From Komagataeibacter intermedius TF2 (GTDB lineage Bacteria > Pseudomonadota > Alphaproteobacteria > Acetobacterales > Acetobacteraceae): a DNA stretch of 49,646 nucleotides. The notes beneath the pieces are model-generated. The model ran no database searches. It was not told the origin of the DNA and saw only the letters and a list, made by a program, of their open reading frames with translations. Positions 43,196-49,646 of the stretch are shown here, in pieces. The translations under genes were made by a program, and so were the position numbers. The stretch covers positions 1 through 49,646 of the forward strand of contig NZ_BANF01000013.1 of NCBI RefSeq assembly GCF_000964425.1, given 5' to 3'. Position 1 is the first letter of the stretch. The number at the start of each line of letters is the position of its first letter.

Positions 43196-44101
43196 ATGTC
43201 GGATGAAATCAGTGACCTGAAGTTTTTCTGCATCCTGACCGCAGCGGGCAGCATTGCCGGATGCGCACGCGCCATGGGCATGTCATCCGCCGCCATGAGC
43301 CGCCGCCTGAGCGCCATGGAATTCCGTCTGGGCACGCGGCTGGTCACGCGCACGTCGCGCCATTTCGCCCTGACGGCGGAAGGCCAGCGCCTGCACGAAC
43401 ACGCAGTCAGGATCATGCAGGAAGTGGAGGAAGCCGAGGCCGAACTGACCGCGCGCGCCGGTATCCCGCATGGGCTGCTGCGGGTGGGCGTGCCGTCGGA
43501 AATCGGGCGGAAACTGCTGGCCGGTGTCGTGGCCGCCTTTGTGGGGCAGTACCCCGATGTCACCGTGCACCTGACCCTGTCGGACGCGGGGCTGGATGTG
43601 ATTGATGACGGACTGGACATTGCCATCCGGCCCGGCATGCCGTCGGATCAGGAAGTCATGACCACCAGCCTGATCAACAGCCGCCGCGTTGTCTGCGCGT
43701 CACCGGAATACAGTGCGCGCAAGGGACTGCCTGCAACACCGCATGACCTGCTGAAACATGACTGCATCTGCCTGATCCGCCGCCAGCGCATATTCAATGA
43801 ATGGGCCTATCTGGATGGAAAGGTGCGCAAGGAAATTCATGTCACCCCCCGCCTTGCCACATCCAGCAGCGAGGTCGTGCATGACTGGGCGGTCAGCGGA
43901 CGCGGCATCGCGCTGAAGGTACTGTGGGATATTGCCGATGACCTGAAATGCGGCCGGCTGATCGAATGTCTCAGCACCTACGCATGGGAGGACGTGACGC
44001 TGTATGCCGTCTATCCCTCCCGTGCGCACCTGCCTTCACGCACGCGGTTCTTCCTGGACTTCGTGCGGCGTGAACTACGCCAGAACTATTTCGGGACGTG
44101 A
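43196..44101 (+). CDS. LysR-family regulator divergent from malic enzyme
   Basis: A 301-residue LysR-type regulator of the CrgA/DmlR-like group. The start at 43196 is supported by GGAATGTCAC directly upstream; an ATG at 43184 is possible. The DNA-binding part is LKFFCILTAAGSIAGCARAMGMSSAAMSRRLSAMEFRLGTRLVTRTSRHFALTAEG. The effector domain includes DAGLDVIDDGLDIAIRPG and the C-terminal PSRAHLPSRTRFFLDFVRREL. Such regulators often control malate or tartrate decarboxylation (DmlR), which fits the divergent malic enzyme. Effector is inferred only. Confidence 0.9.
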   Translation: MSDEISDLKFFCILTAAGSIAGCARAMGMSSAAMSRRLSAMEFRLGTRLVTRTSRHFALTAEGQRLHEHAVRIMQEVEEAEAELTARAGIPHGLLRVGVPSEIGRKLLAGVVAAFVGQYPDVTVHLTLSDAGLDVIDDGLDIAIRPGMPSDQEVMTTSLINSRRVVCASPEYSARKGLPATPHDLLKHDCICLIRRQRIFNEWAYLDGKVRKEIHVTPRLATSSSEVVHDWAVSGRGIALKVLWDIADDLKCGRLIECLSTYAWEDVTLYAVYPSRAHLPSRTRFFLDFVRRELRQNYFGT

Positions 44102-44179
44102 CCACTGTCTCCCGGGGGCAGCCCGGAAACATCGGGCGTTCATAAGACGTTTCCGGCAAGCCTTGTCCCGCACAGCATT

Positions 44180-45193
44180 TTATGTGCGGCTGCCGTAATT
44201 GGCGCGAATGCGTTCATCCAGATAGTCGCGGGCGGTAATCGGTGCGTATTTCTTCTGCGGCCCCTGAATGACCGCATCGCGGTTGGCCTGACAGAAAAAC
44301 GGCAATGACAGGCGTGGACCCAGATATTCATCGCGCCGGGGCATGCGCACCCGGTGCAGGGTGGATTTCAGGCGGTCGTCGCTCCAGCGCATCAGCATGT
44401 CACCGATATTGCACGTCACCGCGCCAGCCACAGGCGGCACGTCCGTCCATGCCAGTGTCGTATCCGCATCCTTGCCGGGACAGACCTGCAACCCTCCCTG
44501 CCCCGGTCGCTGGTGCAGCAGGGTCAGGCAGTCGAAGTCGGAATGGGCGCCGGCACGCCAGAATTCAAAATCCTCGTCTTTCGCGTTTTCCATGCTCATG
44601 TAATGGATCAGGCGCAGGGTACTCTGGTACCCGGCGGATGCGGGATCATGGTTGTGGGTGAAGAAATCCGCATCGAACCCCAGCCGGAGGGCAAAACACG
44701 ACAGGATTTTCATCCCCAGTTCCCAGTTCTGGTGTTCGAAACGCCGCATGCGGGCCTGAAAACCGGGCAAGACACTTTCGTCGGGCCATATGTCACTGCC
44801 CATCTGTGACAGGGTGATCTGGTAGGATTCCTTGTTATCCGGTGTCCCGGTGGACGGGCGGACCTGCGCACGGTATTCCCAACCCACATTGGACCCCGGA
44901 CGGCGGGCGTAATGCGTCTTTTCATCCATTGGCAGGTCAAAGAACCGGCCCGCGGCAGCAAAGGCGGCATCCACGTCCGCCGGGTCAATGCCATGATTGA
45001 TGACCTGAAAAAAGCCGACCTGCGTCGCGGCATCCCATAGCGCGTCCGTAATCACGGATTTGCGGCTGTCATAATCTGACAGGTCAATCTGTGGAATGTC
45101 ACGGGCGACACAGGTGCCGTGGCCGCCAATGCGGGCTTCACGGTTCAGTTCGGACTGCGCACTGCCGTGCAGGGCGGGGGATGAGGTCGACAT
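44180..45193 (-). CDS. 2-oxoglutarate/Fe(II)-dependent oxygenase, IPNS-like
   Basis: A 337-residue enzyme of the isopenicillin N synthase-like superfamily. The start at 45193 follows GGAGAAG. DIPQIDLSDYDSR and FFQVINHGIDP form the non-haem N-terminal domain. Iron ligands are His and Asp in GAHSDFDCLTLL and His in STLHRVRMP. The 2-oxoglutarate-binding RxS is in PRLSLPFF. Members hydroxylate or desaturate small molecules such as amino acids, flavonoid-like compounds or antibiotics. No biosynthetic neighbours are present, so the substrate is open. The long insertion GWEYRAQVRPSTGTPDNKESYQITLSQM is typical of the bacterial/fungal 'isopenicillin N synthase family' branch. Confidence 0.85.
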   Translation of the reverse strand: MSTSSPALHGSAQSELNREARIGGHGTCVARDIPQIDLSDYDSRKSVITDALWDAATQVGFFQVINHGIDPADVDAAFAAAGRFFDLPMDEKTHYARRPGSNVGWEYRAQVRPSTGTPDNKESYQITLSQMGSDIWPDESVLPGFQARMRRFEHQNWELGMKILSCFALRLGFDADFFTHNHDPASAGYQSTLRLIHYMSMENAKDEDFEFWRAGAHSDFDCLTLLHQRPGQGGLQVCPGKDADTTLAWTDVPPVAGAVTCNIGDMLMRWSDDRLKSTLHRVRMPRRDEYLGPRLSLPFFCQANRDAVIQGPQKKYAPITARDYLDERIRANYGSRT

Positions 45194-45458
45194 GCGGTCT
45201 TCTCCGGTCAGAAGGTATATCCTGCCGGGCACGCAAGGCAGACGGGACACGGCGCGGCCAGCACGGTCCGGCATGGCCGGACGGCAATGGAAAACAGCCT
45301 GTCATGTAAAATGTCTTGCACGTCAGCGGCCCACGAATCAGGAACAGATTGGTGTGGAGCAATGCCCAGGAAAAAATCCCGACCGCTTCTACTCGCCCCC
45401 GAACAACAGCATGGACGGCCATTTTCCGTCAAGCAGGAAAACACGCGGCATCCCGCAC

Positions 45459-46613
45459 TCAGGGCAGCCAGACCGTAAAGCACGTCCCCTGTCCCGGCGT
45501 GCTGGCGATATCCAGACGCCCACCATGGCGATCAAGGATATGCCGGACAATGGCAAGCCCCAGTCCCGTCCCCTGATCCGCCCCGCCGCGCCCGACGGAT
45601 TGGGACACACGGTAAAACCGTTCGGTCAGGCGCGGCAGGTGCCGCGCTTCGATGCCCGGCCCGTTGTCACGCACCGAAATTGCAAGCCCGCCCCCCTCCA
45701 GCCAGTGCGCCCCGATGTCGATGCGCGCCACAGCAGGCGGGGCCGGACGGCCATAGCGCAGGGCATTTTCACATAGATTGACAAGGACCTGCAGGATCTG
45801 GTCCGCATCGCCCCGCACCGTGCCCGCAGGCGCGGGATGGATGATGACGGCGGCGCGGTCTTCCGCCGGTTTACCCTGAAGTTCGTCATTCAGACGGGCA
45901 AACAGGTCAGACAGCACCACCTGTCCCTGCGGGCGCTGGTGTTCAAGCATCTGCACGCGCGACAGGTACAGCAGCCGGTCGATCAGGCGCTGCATCCGCG
46001 CGGCCTGCCGGGCCATGATGCCCAGGAACTTCTGCCGTGCGACGGCATCGTTCGCAGCAGGCCCCTGCAATGTTTCAATAAAACCGATCAGGGCGGCAAG
46101 CGGCGTGCGCAGTTCATGGCTGGCATGGGCGACAAAATCGCTACGGGCGCGATCCAGCGCGTCATGCGCCGTGGCATCCAGCAGCACCACCACGCAGGCG
46201 GGGTGGCCGTGCCATGACCCTGCTGCCCTTGCAAAGCCCTGTACCACCCGGCGCACCGGCACATCGGCTTCGATCCGGACCTCACGGATGCTACCGGGCT
46301 GCAGTTCGGCCACGGCGCGCTGCATGGCGGGATGGCGGATCAGGGTGCCCAGCCCTTCGGCAAACTCGGCCTGCGCGCGCGCGCCCGCATGCAGCAGCCG
46401 CCCCCCACGCGACAGCACCACCAGGGCGACCGGCAGTTCGTCAACCGTAACCGTGTCTTCATCCCCGCCAGCCACGGGGTCCGCCAGGGAACGGACGGGA
46501 TAATAAGGCAGTCGGCGCCAGGTGCCGGAAGAAGACGTGACAAGATATACCGCATACCCGCCCACGACCGCACCGGCCACCAGTCCCGCCACCATCAGAA
46601 CAAGCGCCGTCAC
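45459..46613 (-). CDS. phoR: PhoR-like sensor histidine kinase, orphan
   Basis: A 384-residue kinase from GTG 46613, preferred because GGGAG lies six bases upstream; ATGs at 46664 and 46652 are alternatives. One N-terminal membrane helix (about 3-25) is followed by a PAS-like region (DELPVALVVLSRGGRLLHAGARA). The dimerisation domain has the phosphoacceptor His166 in SDFVAHASHELRTPLAALIGFIETLQGPA, which matches PhoR closely. The ATP-binding domain has N-box NLCENALRYG, G1 DNGPGI and G2 GTGLGLAIV. PhoR senses phosphate status through PstSCAB-PhoU. Here neither a response regulator nor pst genes adjoin it, so the partner must lie elsewhere. Confidence 0.78.
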   Translation of the reverse strand: MTALVLMVAGLVAGAVVGGYAVYLVTSSSGTWRRLPYYPVRSLADPVAGGDEDTVTVDELPVALVVLSRGGRLLHAGARAQAEFAEGLGTLIRHPAMQRAVAELQPGSIREVRIEADVPVRRVVQGFARAAGSWHGHPACVVVLLDATAHDALDRARSDFVAHASHELRTPLAALIGFIETLQGPAANDAVARQKFLGIMARQAARMQRLIDRLLYLSRVQMLEHQRPQGQVVLSDLFARLNDELQGKPAEDRAAVIIHPAPAGTVRGDADQILQVLVNLCENALRYGRPAPPAVARIDIGAHWLEGGGLAISVRDNGPGIEARHLPRLTERFYRVSQSVGRGGADQGTGLGLAIVRHILDRHGGRLDIASTPGQGTCFTVWLP

Positions 46614-46969
46614 CCCATTCTCCCATTCCCGGCCTGCCCTACGGCATGACATGGGCGATACCATGATGGCGGCAGGGCGGAAAGCAGAATGATTTTTGTA
46701 ATAAAATTACAATTTGTGCGATGCAAAATTAATAAAGTTACACTGAGTTTGACATTTAGATAATTTTAAAATATGCATCGATCATCACAAAAATAAAAAC
46801 AATGGTTGCCAAAATCATGACCCATCCGTTCGTGTCCCTTCGCGTATCTGTCCGCTTTCCCGATTGCGTCGTGCGTCCACCCGCGCCCTGACCCGGCGGC
46901 ACGCACCCAAGGCATCCTTGCCGCGCTTTCACGCCCCGCCATCCGGCCCGGCCACGAGAAAATCGACAG
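46614..46969. promoter_or_regulatory. AT-rich divergent region between phoR-like gene and oprB
   Basis: About 356 bases. The exact palindrome TTGTAATAAAATTACAA (46696-46712) is the strongest site-like element and lies upstream of the kinase. A 20-codon hydrophobic frame on the minus strand (46756-46818) is listed separately. The rest shows no gene. Confidence 0.4.
46756..46818 (-). CDS. Possible 20-residue hydrophobic peptide
   Basis: ATG at 46818 to TAA at 46756-46758 encodes a peptide that is almost one membrane helix (begins MILATIVFIFVMID, ends KII). The only ribosome-binding candidate is a weak GGATGGG. It lies in an AT-rich region, where hydrophobic codons are common by chance. Confidence 0.2.
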   Translation of the reverse strand: MILATIVFIFVMIDAYFKII

Positions 46970-48697
46970 ATGACACGACAGAACCGCCATATGCCTGACC
47001 GGCATGGCCGCACTCCGTTCCCTCATGCATGCAGGTGGCTGCTGGCCGTGGGCGCCATGGCGCTGCCCACGGTGCGGGCCATGGCGCAGGCGATTCCTGC
47101 TGCTACGCCGCCTGTTCCCTCACTCGTTACCAATGGCGCGGTTTCGGTCATGCCTTCGGCCGGTGTAACGCAGGAACAGCAGATCAGCCTCAATATGGAT
47201 GCCGAACGCCTGGGCCCGACGCCCGGGGCCATCCGCAGGCCACCCAACACCCCCATTCCACCCAGCGGCGTGCCGGTCTATCCGTCTGCCGGCCTTGCGA
47301 CCATGAGCGTCGCCCCCGTCAGCAGCCCCGGCGACAGCAAGGCGTTCCACAAGATTGAACTGGATGCCCTCCTGACCCACCATGAAGGCCCGTCCGGCCT
47401 GCTGCCCGAATGGATCGACGCCCAGCATGACAGTGATCTGGAAGACCCGTACTATGTCCCCACCGCAGGCAGCGGCCACCTGATCCCGCAGATCAACCCC
47501 CTGCGCAAAAAGCTGCTGGACCATGGTGTCAGCTTTGCCTTTACCTACAAGGGCGAAGCGATGGGCGTGATCAATGGCGGCGTGCAGCGTGGCATGAGCT
47601 ACGTGCATGAACTGACCGCGCAGGTGAACTTTGACCTGGAAAAAATGGCGGGGATAACCGGGTGGTCGGTCCACACCCTGGTCATGGAACGCGCGGGCCG
47701 CGCCGTAAGCCATGACCGCGTGGGGGAATATTACGTCAACCTGCAGGAAGTCTATGGCCTGTCGGGCAACGTGGTGGCCCATCTGGTGGATTTCTATGCC
47801 GAAAAGAAGCTGCTGGACAACCATCTGGACGTGACCTTCGGCCGCATGGCGCTGACGCACGTCTTCGCCACCTCGCCCCTGCTGTGTTCATTCATGGTGA
47901 CGTGTTCCGCGCCCGTGGCGCTGAAACTGGACCCCGGTTTCAGCGTCTATCCGAAGGCGACATGGGGGGCGCGCATCCGTATGCGCCCCACCCGCGACAC
48001 CGCCATCCAGATCGGCGCGTATTCGGTCAGCGCCCTGACCGACAACCCCAGCGGCTGGGCATGGGGCAGCGAGAAGGCGACCGGCCTCATGCTGCCTGTC
48101 GAATTCACGTGGCAGCCGTTCCTGACCCGCAACCGCCTGCCCGGGCATTACGTGGTGGGCTATGCGCATGACACCACGCGCTATGCGGACCAGATTGGCG
48201 TTGGCCTGCCCGCGGCCCTGCAGCCGGCGGCGGAGCGGCAGCGTTCGGCACCGATGGACATGTTCTGGTTTGAAGGCGACCAGATGGTCTATCGCCGGGG
48301 GGGCCGTAACCAGATGGCGGGTGGTTACCTGATGGCGGGCTATATCCATAACACCCCGCATGTGACCTCGATTTCGGATGAAGCCTATGGCGGCCTGTCC
48401 TTTGCTGGTGTCTTTCCATCGCGCGTCACGGACCGGCTGGGCATCATGTATTCATGGTACCACGTCAGCCATCGCAAGGAGGAAGGCCAGATCCTGCGGT
48501 ATGAAGCCGGTTATTCACTGGGCAGCAGCGTGCGCGCGCCCCAGACGGACTCCCACATCATAGAAGCCTATTACGCCATTGACGCCATGCCCGGCATACT
48601 GGTCCAGCCGGAATTCGAATACATGATCCGCCCGGGGGAGACGAAATACATTCCCAATGCCGCCCTGGTCGGGCTGAAGGTCATCGCCAACCTGTGA
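46970..48697 (+). CDS. oprB: OprB-family carbohydrate-selective porin
   Basis: A 575-residue outer-membrane porin. The signal peptide ends at about residue 40 (WLLAVGAMALPTVRAMA-QA); an alternative ATG lies at codon 8. An N-terminal Pro/Ala-rich segment precedes the barrel. Family features are GVSFAFTYKGEAMGVINGGVQRGMSYVHELTAQVNFDLEKMAG and the later GRMALTHVFATSPLLCSFM, with the C-terminal strands seen in OprB porins. It allows diffusion of sugars (glucose, polyols) to the periplasmic dehydrogenases typical of acetic acid bacteria. A hairpin follows the stop. Confidence 0.88.
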   Translation: MTRQNRHMPDRHGRTPFPHACRWLLAVGAMALPTVRAMAQAIPAATPPVPSLVTNGAVSVMPSAGVTQEQQISLNMDAERLGPTPGAIRRPPNTPIPPSGVPVYPSAGLATMSVAPVSSPGDSKAFHKIELDALLTHHEGPSGLLPEWIDAQHDSDLEDPYYVPTAGSGHLIPQINPLRKKLLDHGVSFAFTYKGEAMGVINGGVQRGMSYVHELTAQVNFDLEKMAGITGWSVHTLVMERAGRAVSHDRVGEYYVNLQEVYGLSGNVVAHLVDFYAEKKLLDNHLDVTFGRMALTHVFATSPLLCSFMVTCSAPVALKLDPGFSVYPKATWGARIRMRPTRDTAIQIGAYSVSALTDNPSGWAWGSEKATGLMLPVEFTWQPFLTRNRLPGHYVVGYAHDTTRYADQIGVGLPAALQPAAERQRSAPMDMFWFEGDQMVYRRGGRNQMAGGYLMAGYIHNTPHVTSISDEAYGGLSFAGVFPSRVTDRLGIMYSWYHVSHRKEEGQILRYEAGYSLGSSVRAPQTDSHIIEAYYAIDAMPGILVQPEFEYMIRPGETKYIPNAALVGLKVIANL

Positions 48698-48724
48698 CCC
48701 GTTTCACACATACTGGCGCAGGAA

Positions 48725-48746
48725 CCCTGCATCCGGACATGCAGGG
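48725..48746 (+). terminator. Hairpin after oprB
   Basis: Perfect 8-bp stem CCCTGCAT (48725-48732) / ATGCAGGG (48739-48746), loop CCGGAC, 28 bases after the oprB stop. No U-run follows. Confidence 0.5.
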
Positions 48747-48765
48747 CATCTGTCCATGCACTGCC

Positions 48766-48849
48766 TGCAAATGATAATGCGAATTTGTTGCATTTAGGTG
48801 ACACCAGGTGATGAACCGCCTTTCGGCTTATTGCGAATAATTATCAGAA
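48766..48849. promoter_or_regulatory. Two Fur-box-like sites upstream of TonB receptor
   Basis: AAATGATAATGCGAATTT (48769-48786) matches the Fur consensus at about 12 of 19 positions by eye and is bounded by TGCAA/TTGCA (48766-48792). A second AT-rich site, TTGCGAATAATTATCAGAA (48831-48849), follows 45 bases on. Both precede an iron-type receptor gene. Iron-dependent repression is inferred. Confidence 0.5.
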
Positions 48850-48889
48850 TAGATATGCAGCCTTCATGCAATTAAGAGGCTGTTGCAAT

Positions 48890-49633
48890 ATGACAAACCA
48901 GACCATTCGCCAGAAACTCAGGCCTTTTTCCCTGTTTACCGCGTCCATGGCGCTGGCCTGCGCCGCCACGGGCGCGCAGGCGGCGACACAGGACACGTCG
49001 TCCCCCGCCACCGCCAGCAGCAGTAAGCAGACCGGAACGACCACCACGCCGGGCACAGGTTCACAGGAACAGGATCTGTACAACCATTCGGCCGATACAT
49101 CCCATGACGTGACCCACGTCACCGCGTCACCAATGAATGTTCTGCATGAATCCATCGGGCTGAGCCGGATGCCACAGGACGCCATGCATACGCCACAGAA
49201 CGTCAACGTGGTGCCGCAGGTGCTGATGCAGCAGCAGAACGTCAAATCCCTTGATGAAGCGCTGAAGAACGTGCCCGGCATCACCGCGTCGGTGGGTGAA
49301 GGCGAAGGCGGCATGGCGGGCGACCAGTTCCTGATCCGTGGCTTCGCGGCCCAGAACGATATTTATGAAAACGGCCTGCGTGATTTTGGCGTCTATACGC
49401 GCGACAGCTTCTATTACGACCATGTTTCGGTCATCAAGGGGCCGTCATCGGAAGTATTCGGTAACGGCACCACGGGTGGCGCGATCAATATCGTGACCAA
49501 GACGCCGCATCTGGGCAACAGCTACCAGGCCAGTTTTTCGGGCGGCAGCGGGTCCTATTACCGCGGCACGCTGGATGTAAACTACCAGCTGAACAGCACC
49601 ACCGAGAGTGTCCGATCTTCTGTGTATAATTGA
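48890..49633 (+). pseudogene. TonB-dependent siderophore receptor, N-terminal part, disrupted
   Basis: From ATG 48890 (GAGG 10 bases upstream) a signal peptide (LRPFSLFTASMALACAATGAQA) leads to a Ser/Thr-rich linker. A TonB-box-like DVTHVTASP and a plug domain follow: LDEALKNVPGITASVGEGEGG, FLIRGFAAQNDIYENGLRDFG, VSVIKGPSSEVFGNGTTGGAINIVTKTPH. The barrel begins (GSYYRGTLDVNYQLNSTTE), then the frame stops at 49631-49633, after only 247 residues where about 700-800 are usual. The last codons do not look like receptor sequence and coincide with an IS-like terminus. The protein would lack its barrel and be non-functional in this strain. It is also possible that the window end, not the element, explains the loss of the rest. 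Confidence 0.75.
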
Positions 49634-49646
49634 TCTGGTCCATACT
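49604..49646. mobile_element. Probable IS256-family terminus (left end only)
   Basis: The receptor frame is interrupted at about 49604-49606, where GAGAGTGTCCGATCTTCTGT begins and continues GTATAATTGATC. This resembles, from memory, the terminal inverted repeats of IS256-family elements in Proteobacteria (TGTCC...TTCTGTGTA). Only 43 bases are present before the window ends, so no transposase is visible. A window end within a repeated element is what a contig break would give. Confidence 0.5.

Noticed and set aside
1-49646. CRISPR arrays, tRNA/rRNA genes, toxin-antitoxin or restriction genes, biosynthetic clusters
   Set aside because: No regular repeat-spacer pattern, tRNA-like fold or characteristic protein was seen on either strand.

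Overview
The window reads as chromosomal DNA of an acetic acid bacterium (Acetobacteraceae, most like Komagataeibacter/Gluconacetobacter). The grounds are high-GC coding DNA with AT-rich promoters, type II NADH dehydrogenases beside an acetaldehyde dehydrogenase, a glycerol operon that carries aldolase and fructose-bisphosphatase, a carbohydrate-selective porin, and many RND-type outer-membrane factors. The genus is inferred from gene content and protein style, not from a search. I see no rRNA, tRNA, CRISPR array, plasmid or phage module.

Layout. 1-186: 3' end of bacterioferritin. 232-7601: a TetR regulator divergent from a complete yhiI-rbbA-yhhJ-type ABC exporter operon with its own outer-membrane lipoprotein. 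7740-9917: a secreted lipase/esterase divergent from a second TetR. 9950-12941: NDH-2 (copy 1) and an AldB-type aldehyde dehydrogenase. 12942-13912: almost 1 kb without a convincing gene. 13913-15862: an alginate-export-type outer-membrane protein followed by an unlisted 52-residue membrane protein. 16277-20663: sulfate ABC importer sbp-cysT-cysW-cysA plus an Rrf2 regulator. 20677-23131: NDH-2 (copy 2) divergent from an SDR. 23173-30532: glycerol regulon (glpD-glpK-glpX-fbaA-glpR on the minus strand, glpF on the plus strand) with two GlpR-type operators in the divergent promoter region. 30744-33764: lrp divergent from alr-dadA (alanine catabolism). 33768-41271: LysR regulator, an EmrB/EmrA/outer-membrane-factor tripartite pump, and a convergent FUSC transporter. 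41357-44101: NAD-type malic enzyme divergent from a LysR regulator. 44180-48697: 2OG-Fe(II) oxygenase, a PhoR-like kinase without a response regulator, and an OprB porin. 48890-end: a TonB-dependent receptor with Fur-box-like sites upstream; its frame breaks about 40 bases before the window end at what looks like an IS256-family terminus.

How the genes fit together. Glycerol enters through GlpF and is converted by GlpK and GlpD to dihydroxyacetone phosphate. Co-transcribed FbaA and GlpX would then carry it to fructose 6-phosphate. That suits organisms known to lack a working phosphofructokinase and to rely on the pentose phosphate pathway. GlpD and both NDH-2 enzymes feed ubiquinol without proton pumping, and AldB and the SDR may supply NADH. 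Alanine racemase plus D-amino-acid dehydrogenase, and malic enzyme, both lead to pyruvate. The other half of the window is envelope traffic: three export systems, three outer-membrane channels or receptors, and local regulators that are mostly divergent from their probable targets.

I did not find one clear-cut new defence, mobile or biosynthetic system. The best leads are the unlisted small membrane protein after the alginate-type porin, a 20-codon ORF coupled to the ABC exporter, a 5'-leader block shared by the two ndh copies, helically phased repeats before alr, and the disrupted TonB receptor.
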